DNA from: Ceraceosorus guamensis
Lineage: Eukaryota; Basidiomycota; Exobasidiomycetes; Ceraceosorales; Ceraceosoraceae
Direction of reading: 5' to 3'
NCBI RefSeq assembly: GCF_003144195.1
Contig: NW_020290002.1
Coordinates: forward strand, 248,001 to 312,000
DNA length: 64,000 nucleotides
Of this stretch, positions 56,861 to 64,000 are shown in pieces. How positions within the stretch are numbered: the stretch's first letter is position 1; each line of letters starts with the position of its first letter. The notes under the pieces are model-generated. The model was not told the DNA's origin. It did not search any database and saw only the letters and a list, made by a program, of their open reading frames with translations. Position numbers and translations under genes: made by a program.

Positions 56861-59800
56861 ATGCCGGCCAATCTGCTCTCGCTTCCCAGCAAATCATCCC
56901 AGCTGGCCACATCCCAATTGACCTCGTCGCTCAAGGAGTACATTACCAGCCGCTTTCCCGATGTACATCCCAGCGCCTTCAAGAGGGATCTGGAGAGCTT
57001 GCAGCGGATAAGGGACGATGCAGTCAGTCTGGACGGGCACGCTTCTGGCTTGCTTGGAGGAGCCAAGTATCACGCGCAGCTCGTCTGGTTGGGCACAAAG
57101 ACGGGTGCTGATGTAAGTGGTACAGGAGTAAGACGAAGTCGTTCTGGTCAGCATGGAGCTGATCCACGCTCGTCTGGTGTCACGACCGTTCCTCTTCTCG
57201 CGGCACAGGTGCAGATCCCCTTTAGCTGGATTGTTGCCCTGCCCAGCAATGGACCTCCCACTTCCATCTCCCCTCCTTCCTCACCCTCCACATCTCGCGA
57301 TCAAACCAATCTGATCAAAGCCAGCCTCACCACCTCCTCAAGTGGACAGACAATCGCTGTCCATCCCTCCATCAGCTATGAGAGGTGCGCTCTGCTTTGG
57401 AGCTTGGCTGCTCTGCATTCTTCTTTGGCTGCGAGGGAAGGGAGGGGGGACAATGAGAGCATAAAGAGAGCCATTTCAGGCTTCAGCGTGAGTGCGCCAC
57501 AGATCGCAATTGGTCAACTTTATGGTCGGACGATGTGTTCAGCTTGCGCTTTCGCCCCCTTCCCTCACGTTGCGAAAATCTCGCCGAGCACAGATTGCGG
57601 CGGGGATTCTCAATGCATTGCTAAGTCTTGTCACGGAGCTGCTCAGCGAGGACATTGCGAGAACCTCCAGGGCTGCCGATCTCGATCTGGCACCCCGAAA
57701 TTTGGCTGCGTTGAGGGACTTGATGCTCGCTCAGGCTCAAGAGTGCGCCTGGAGTAGAGCCGTTCGAGGTGCGCGATCGAACCTTCGACCGGGATGAGAT
57801 ATGTGCAGTGTGCTGAGCTATCCGTCTGCCCTCTTCTTCATTCTTACGGAATCAGATCGCTTGAAAGATGGTACCATAGCCAGATTGGCCTTGCGAGTAC
57901 AGGAATTCTATTCCAGCGCTTTAGCTCATGCTCAGGGAAGCTGCAAGTCTCCAATTGCGGATTTGCCTGCTACTTCTAGCGCTAGACCCGAAGCCGTGAC
58001 TGCATTGGAGCTGTTGCCGGCAAGTTTGCCGAAAGATTGGGTAGCACATATAACGGCCAAGCAAGCCCACTTTTCGGGTGCTGCTCAGTACAGGAAGAGT
58101 GTCGAAGATGGTGGAGCCAATCGGTGAGCATGCCGAGTTGTCCTGGCTTTTGGTATGGCGCTCACACACTGAGCTGTCACATTTTGTAGGTACGGCACCG
58201 AAATTGCTCGGCTGCAGCTGGCACAACAGCATATAAAGCAAGCTCTCGATGCCTGCCGCTCTAAGGGAGTGTCCACCATGCTTGCAGAGGACGCCCGCTC
58301 TCTCCAAGCGGTAATAGGTACCAATCTACACCGAGCTGTCAAGGACAACGATCTGATCTACCTGGAAGCCATTCCTTCGGCGGGAGATCTGCCAAAGATC
58401 CTTGGAGCTAGTCTGGTAGAAGCCAAAGTTCCGTCGGAATTGGAGAAGCCGTTGCAACATCTGTCGGAAGGAACCAACGTCACTCCAGCATTAGGAAAAC
58501 CTCTCTTTGCAGAACTTGTGCCATACGCTGTCCACGTTGCTGTATCTGTCTATGAGGACCGGAAGGACTCTTACGTCCGTGATGAACTCAATGCCAGAAG
58601 GGAAGAACTAGATGCCATCGCTGCGAGGTGAGAATCGTCGATGACGCGCGGATGAAGCCGGTCTAGCGAGGCTCATCAGCACCTTCATCCGAGCGTTTTT
58701 CGTCAGCACTCTGCAATCTCTTTCACTCCCTGGCTCTCTGCAAGCACTAGAGCAACCGCAAGGCTTGCCGTCCTCGCTCTTGCGCAAGTCGGATGAGGTC
58801 CGACTCTCGGGCGGCCTCGATCGTCTACGCTCCATCTCTGATGACATACAACGGATAGCATCGGTGGACGAGCGCCTTCTGGCCGAGATTTTTGAGCACC
58901 TCGAGTCGGAAGAGAGAGAAGATAGGGAGTTGAGGGAAGACTTCGATCAGGTAACGAGGGAGGGCATCAGGATGAGCTCGGATGTTGCGGGAGCCGAAAT
59001 GAGGAATCGAGCGGTTGAGAGATGGAACATCTTTCAAGGTGCTAGGAGCAGCGATGCTATAGTACAGAAGAAGATTGAGGATTGGGAAGATATCATTGAT
59101 GTGCTAGCAAGCGGTGAAGTGAGTCGAACATTTTCGGAAGTCAGCTCATTTCTTTGCACAGCTTGTTTCCAGTCTGACATCGTCCTCCCAGGCCTCATTG
59201 AGCGCCTTCTTGCCCTCGGCGAACATTTCCTCCAGTAGTGCATTGCAGAGTAGCGCACACGAGACCTCCGTTCGTTCACTGCGCAAAGCACTTGAGGAGC
59301 TCGACGACGTGCAGGATGCTCGAGCAACTTCTATAGCCGAAGCAAGGGCTCGAGCCAAAGAGGATGACATTAGACCGGACATCATTAAGGAGGCTGCTGC
59401 TCTAGTCGGAGGATCGAACGGAAGTCAAAGGCTTGCTTGGAGCTCCAACACCAATATCCAACCTGCGGCTTTTGAGCCGATCTTCGAACAGAGGTTGGAG
59501 AGATATCACAAGTACGTGAAAGAGCTGGAGGCTGGTGCCACAGTACAAGAGCAGCTTCTAGACAGGATAGCGGTGAGAGTCTGCTTTTGCGGGGCGCTCA
59601 TGGGACTGATGGGACTCACAAGCTAATCTCACGCGCCTCGATTGCTCCCTCTGGCGACAGAAAGCCAATGAGGCTTTCATCGCAGCGCGAAGAACCGATG
59701 CTCAAATCAAGCGCAGAGAGGGAGCTTTGCAAAATCTAGACCTCGGCTTTGCGAAGTATAAGGAGATCACCTCTAATCTGGAGGAAGGCCTTAGGGTGAG

Positions 59801-60217
59801 TCGAGATTGGATGTCCTGACTCAAGAGACCCATTTTTGACGTTGCTTCCTCGCGCGCACTTCGTTGCTCGGCCGCTCAGTTTTACAACGACTTGGCGAGA
59901 ATCCTGAGCGAACTCAAGCAAGAAGTCAAAGAATGGCACCGTGCTCGTCAAATGGACATTGCACATCTCATTGTCAGTATTGCGTCGCCTTTGTCCTGTC
60001 CGATTACCAACGCGTGATTCTGATTGCGCTGACCGCGTCTTGCTCCCTTTGCCTCCAGTCTCGCTTCCAAGGCACCTCCTTGTCCCCTTCGACCAACACA
60101 ACACCGCAACGGGTGCAGACTAGGAGCCAGGCAGCTTTCAATCAGAGCGCACCTCATCCCCCCGCGCCATCGCGGGGGGGAGCTTGGACGGGAGGAACAA
60201 TCAAGTTTGATGACTGA
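56861..60217 (+). CDS. RIM20: BRO1-domain protein, palA/RIM20 type (pH signalling)
   Basis: Ten exons join in phase to 863 residues: 56861-57112, 57209-57487, 57594-57768, 57856-58123, 58190-58627, 58707-59118, 59192-59572, 59661-59795, 59880-59972 and 60059-60217. The BRO1 domain covers about residues 1-390: MPANLLSLPSKSS, SISYERCALLWSLAALHSSL, LMLAQAQECAW, RLKDGTIARLALRVQEFY and YGTEIARLQLAQ. The ALIX-like V domain follows, with LVPYAVHVAVSVYEDRKD, SLSLPGSLQALEQPQGLP and long coiled coil. The tail is short and Pro/Ser-rich and ends GGAWTGGTIKFDD. A short tail favours palA/Rim20 over Bro1, which usually has a longer Pro-rich end. Rim20 is a scaffold that brings the Rim101/PacC transcription factor and the Rim13/PalB protease together on ESCRT-III at alkaline pH. 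The start precedes the family's usual MP-N-LL opening. Confidence 0.85.
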
Positions 60218-60628
60218 TGGCGAGGCGTTTGGTACCGCTCCACAGACGACCAGGCCGTACGCGGCGCACATCAGCGTTTGCCTCTCTTGCAGCACAAATA
60301 CTATCAAGCTTCAGCCAAATTCAGCCTGTGTGTATGCCAGTCGATTTTCCCTGTGCTGGAAATTTAGAGAGGTGTGACTCGTTCGCCAAGTTTATTACTT
60401 GGCCGATTGTGCGAGGTATAATACAAAAATTTGCAGTGCGTAAACTCGGCTCGAGGAAGGGCCCAGACTTCCGGAAATTTTGCGACCGGATGGCTTCGCA
60501 CGTGTGGCAGAGCCGCGGATAAGAGTACAAGTGTAGGGAGGAAAAGAGGCACCCAACCAAAATTGGAGCTTGCGTGGAATGGCCTCACAAGTGGGTCGGC
60601 CTCGCACGCTCAAAATATGGGACACGGC
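60218..60628. other. Convergent 3' gap between RIM20 and the helicase
   Basis: About 410 bp between two stop codons. No gene is visible. Confidence 0.6.
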
Positions 60629-63499
60629 TCATGCGCCGGCCTTGAATGTCGAGTCCCGCACGTCAGATGACAAATGGTCTTGGTCTCCACGCAGTGGCTG
60701 CTCCTCCCACTTTTCAGCTTTAACATCTGGCTCGTCGGTGGGCTGTTCGGAATCCGCATTGAGTGATTCGGCTTGAGTAGCCGAAGATTCCGTTGCACCA
60801 GAGGTTTCGCCTTTTGCGTTAGTGAGATGAATAGTCTCAACGACGCCAGGACGCTTGAAGGAGCCGACAAGCGGACTTTGTCCCGCGCCGCCGGCAGTGT
60901 CGGTTGTGGTATCACCCGTTAAAAAGTCTTGTTGAGCGGAGTCGAAGTCCTCCTCCAGGACCAATTCATTTTCCACCTCTGCGCTCCGAACGTCAGTCTC
61001 GAAGGCGTCTTCGCCGGTGTCCCCCTCTTCCTCGTGTTCCGCAACTTCGCTGGCGGGCTCAAGCGCAGCGTGTGGCAGAGCACCTCGCAACAAGGTGCAT
61101 CTCGCCCCGACCTTTCGATACACTCGAGCCATGAACATCTCCTTCGAGGAAAAGATGACTGAACGGTTCGCAGCTCTGACAGGACCTTGGCCTTTGCCCT
61201 TGAGTGCACGCTCGATGGCTGCAGATTTACCAGGCTCGCATCCTCGAACCAAGGTGAAGATGCGTCCTCGGCTTCTCTGCGCTTCAGCCGTCATATGGCG
61301 GGCTTCTTCGCTGCGCGAGGGGTCTCGAGCCTGCTCAAGCATCGCAGAGGCAGACAGTCTTGCAGCGCGTCCCGCTATGTGCACGTAATGTCGCGAGTCC
61401 TGGACGGCCTGAGCACCAATGATGTAGACGTGCTCTAGCTTGGGTATGTCCAAGCCTCTAAGAGAGGCAGATCCGTGCACGTATAGCGACTCCGTAGAGG
61501 GTTGCGAGGTCGCGTCTCCGAGCGCTTGAGCAGGCAGGCCGAGCTCTCGCAGCTTGCCAATGACGCCTCTCAACGACCATTGGCTCGGAATGACTACGAG
61601 GCTCTGCAGATTTTGGCCCGGACCAGGTAGCAACCGCCCGTGAGGGGCTTCTGTGCTGGGCTGCGCTGTCATGCTTTGTTGGTTTTCTCCGATGTTTGAG
61701 GTCCAAAGCAGTGCAAAAGCATCGAGCAGGTGCTCGTCGATGACGTGATCTTGAAGTTGCACCGAAGAGAGGACGAGCGATCCACGATGTTCCCTCATTT
61801 CCACATCTGTCGTTCTCGCGAGCCGAGGGGCCATGTCTCTGATAGACAAGAGAGGTCCATCACTGGCAGACTTTTGGTGAGATACATCCGCTTGATCCAT
61901 GTCTTCGGGCGCCGAGGTAGGATCGACCACAACGCAGTGATGTGTCAAGCCAGGTGGCAAAGCCGTAGCACTGGGTGCAACTTCAGAGACTGATTTCCTC
62001 ACTTCCGCCTCTTCGTCTTTCCATATCCTTTGCTGTAGGGGCGTGTGCAGCAAATGCCCTGTCGCTCCAGCTGCACCGGCGGACAGGCCTGTGCAATCAA
62101 CCCAATAAGCGAGCTTGCGCCCCTCGTGCTCCACTCCTGTCCGTATCCAGCCAGTTCTTGCCCCCATGAAATGCCTCAGCACGGAGCCAGCGGTAGCGCT
62201 GACGCATACCAACTGGAGTGGATCCCTGCCTTTCAATCTCAGGCTCACGCCTTCATCCTTGCCTGTAGATGACGGCGATAAGGACATCAATTTGGATCTG
62301 CTCTTTTCGCTCTTGTCACGATTCCGGTGGACTTGTGTTCTCTCCCTACTGGGCGGTCTTCGCTCGTCCAGCATCCTCTCCCGGCCTTGTTCTAGGCCAG
62401 CAGCGGCGATAAGCTCCCCTCCGGAGTATGTGCCTCTACGCTGAAAAATCCAGTCGAGACTTAACAGGCACGTGGAGGGATGTGTGCTGTCTGCCCACTT
62501 GCTGCCCCGGTGTAGGCTGATGGGCAGGTCCAATAGCGCATCAGCCTCATCGAGAACTATGGTTCGTAGCGATGGAATGCGCAGCAAAACCGCGGTGGCT
62601 GGCTCGTTGAGCATCTCCCACAATCTGTTGGGTGTGCAGATGATGATGTGTGGCGAAGTCTTTCTGAGTCGCTCGACTTGTTCGTCGGGTGAGAGTCCCT
62701 CGTGATTGCGTCCTCGTACTTGACTCTGGATGACAGGGTCGAGGGATGCCAATCGGTCCGGCGGGAAAAGTTGTCGAGCCCATCGCATATACTGCTGCGC
62801 CAGGTCATTCGATGGGACGATGAGCAGCGAAGCGGAGACGTGCTTCACCATCTCTTCCCTTGCGCCAGGCGCAGCCGAGGAGCTGCTGGAAGAGGAAGAA
62901 GGGCGTTTGAATGCGACACGAGGCTTGGCCATCAAGCCTAGAAGCAAGCCGAGGCTCTTCCCTGTGCCTGTATGTGCTCGCATGAGAACGTCGGCGGGCT
63001 TGTAAAGCGCAGCCAGCAGCTCTTTCTGCGCTGCGGTTGGATCGTGAAGGTGCGGAAAGGATTGCAGCACCTGCTCTGCAAGTATCGGATTCAATCCAAG
63101 CCGCTGAGTGGTGGGATGAGCATAGATGAGCGACGGCGATGACGCTGCATGGTATATAGTCTTTTAGACTGCTCTCACCTGCCATCGCTTTACAAATTTT
63201 CTGAGAGGAGGTCGCGCAGGGTCTTCGATGAGTGGAGTGTTCGGAGTTACATCACGAACAGAGGCAGCGGTTGCGTAGGCTCGACAGCTGCAGAGATTTG
63301 ATCGCGAGCGTGAAGAGTGTTTGACCCTGGAGAGCTGAGCGAATGCAAGAAAACATGAGGGTGTGTTTAGAGATGATGCTTGGCTTGACGATGATGCCGC
63401 AGCGCCTATCGCGCTCGTGGTCGTTATGGAAAACGAACGTGGCTGGATGAAAGCCCGAAGCGCTTGCACCGCAGGCAGTGCCTGAGCTTGAGGGCGCAT
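60629..63499 (-). CDS. Mitochondrial DEAD-box RNA helicase (MRH4-like)
   Basis: Two exons (63179-63499 and 60629-63103) join in phase to 931 residues. The N-terminus MRPQAQALPAVQALRAFIQP is Arg-rich without acids and looks mitochondrial. Motif I is AHTGTGKSLG, followed by LIVPSNDLAQQYMRW (Ia), HIIICTPNRLWEML (Ib), VLDEADALLD (II), VCVSATAGSV (III), ASLRGLDIPKLEHVYIIG (V) and YVHIAGRAARLS (VI). Motif VI departs from the usual HRxGRxxR. A basic Ser/Arg-rich insertion of roughly 80 residues lies between motifs II and III. A long acidic C-terminal tail (EEEGDTGEDAFETD) follows. Mrh4 and related helicases assemble the mitochondrial large ribosomal subunit; assignment to that subfamily is tentative. 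An upstream in-frame ATG at 63601 (MNSVARPT) is an alternative start. Confidence 0.83.
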
Positions 63500-64000
63500 C
63501 GCGGCCACACTTCTTCTCGGCGAGGGTCTAAGAGGGAAAGAGAGAGAGTGTGTGTGTGTGATGCTCGTTGGTGCAAGGGTCGGGCGAGCAACAGAATTCA
63601 TGAATTCGAGGTGAAGTCAAAAAATTGGATTTTGATTCTTGATTTTTGATTCTTCCCCTCTGCATGCTGCATACATGCAGCAGACACGTGATGAACGCAA
63701 GCGTGGCGCTCACGCCCTGCTGCATTCAATACTTCTTCGGTTGTGAGTCGCAGTGCGCACGACATTGAAAGTCAAGAGTCGTATTCACGATTTAAAAGTG
63801 CCCAAACGAAGAATCCACCTAAAATTGAAGGTCTGGTTAACGATAGCCTGACCTGCTCAGCTCCTACATACTCAAGACTACTTTCTATCACCACTACCAC
63901 TGGTGGCATCGCTGCCCAAGGAAGATGTACAATCAGCTTTATACCAGCATGATCTTCTCTGCACACATCAGACGGGACAAAATTCTAGGAAGCGCCAGGC
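63500..64000. other. Right-end intergenic sequence
   Basis: About 500 bp upstream of the helicase. It holds a GT run at 63549-63560 and repeated GATTCTTGATTTTTGATTC words at 63633-63653, plus GTATTCACGATTT near 63780. No gene is supported. Confidence 0.55.
63549..63560. repeat. (GT)6 microsatellite
   Basis: A GT run directly following a GA run (GAGAGAGAG), in the helicase upstream region. Confidence 0.85.

Overview
The window is nuclear DNA of a filamentous or dimorphic fungus, most likely a basidiomycete. The genes carry many short GT-AG introns (50-200 bp, donors mostly GTGAGT or GTGCGT), coding sequence is GC-rich, and the gene set is fungal: MED5, RIM20/palA, an ATG9, an MDM1-type sorting nexin and a Pho85-type cyclin. 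Splice style and the many short ATTCACGATTC/AGTCACGAGT-like words between genes suggest a smut relative (Ustilaginomycotina). That lineage is an inference, not read from a marker gene. I see no rRNA, tRNA, CRISPR array, retroelement or transposase.

Layout: a kinesin-5 first exon (-) runs off the left end. A metallophosphoesterase (+, 1.5-3.2 kb) follows, then a gene-poor stretch (3.2-11.2 kb) of microsatellites, GCATGC words and one possible decayed frame. A PCL-type cyclin (+, 12.8-14.3 kb) has a long CT-rich leader. A zinc alcohol dehydrogenase (-) and a short-chain dehydrogenase (+) are head to head at 16.5-20.5 kb. The SDR converges on an MDM1/SNX13-like protein (-, 20.7-24.9 kb). An insulysin-type M16 protease (+, 26.6-30.5 kb) converges on a secreted, probably GPI-anchored GMC oxidoreductase (-, 31.0-33.2 kb). 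A second gene-poor stretch spans 33.2-38.6 kb.

The right third is compact: an RBMS-like two-RRM RNA-binding protein (+, 38.6-41.2), an ERV29/SURF4 cargo receptor (-, 42.1-43.8), ATG9 (+, 45.1-48.6), pyruvate kinase (+, 50.5-52.7), Mediator subunit MED5 (-, 52.9-56.3), RIM20/palA BRO1-domain protein (+, 56.9-60.2) and a mitochondrial DEAD-box helicase (-, 60.6-63.5).

The genes do not form one pathway. Loose themes are membrane traffic and autophagy (ATG9, ERV29, MDM1, RIM20), central and redox metabolism (pyruvate kinase, ADH, SDR, GMC) and growth control (cyclin, kinesin-5, MED5). Exon joins were worked out by hand from splice sites, reading phase and family motifs. Every gene closes in frame except the metallophosphoesterase, where one junction is off by one base. 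I did not find a convincing new biological system. The most unusual points are the gene-poor blocks, two probable GC-AG introns, a 15-bp micro-exon, the off-phase junction and a possible dual start for the M16 protease.
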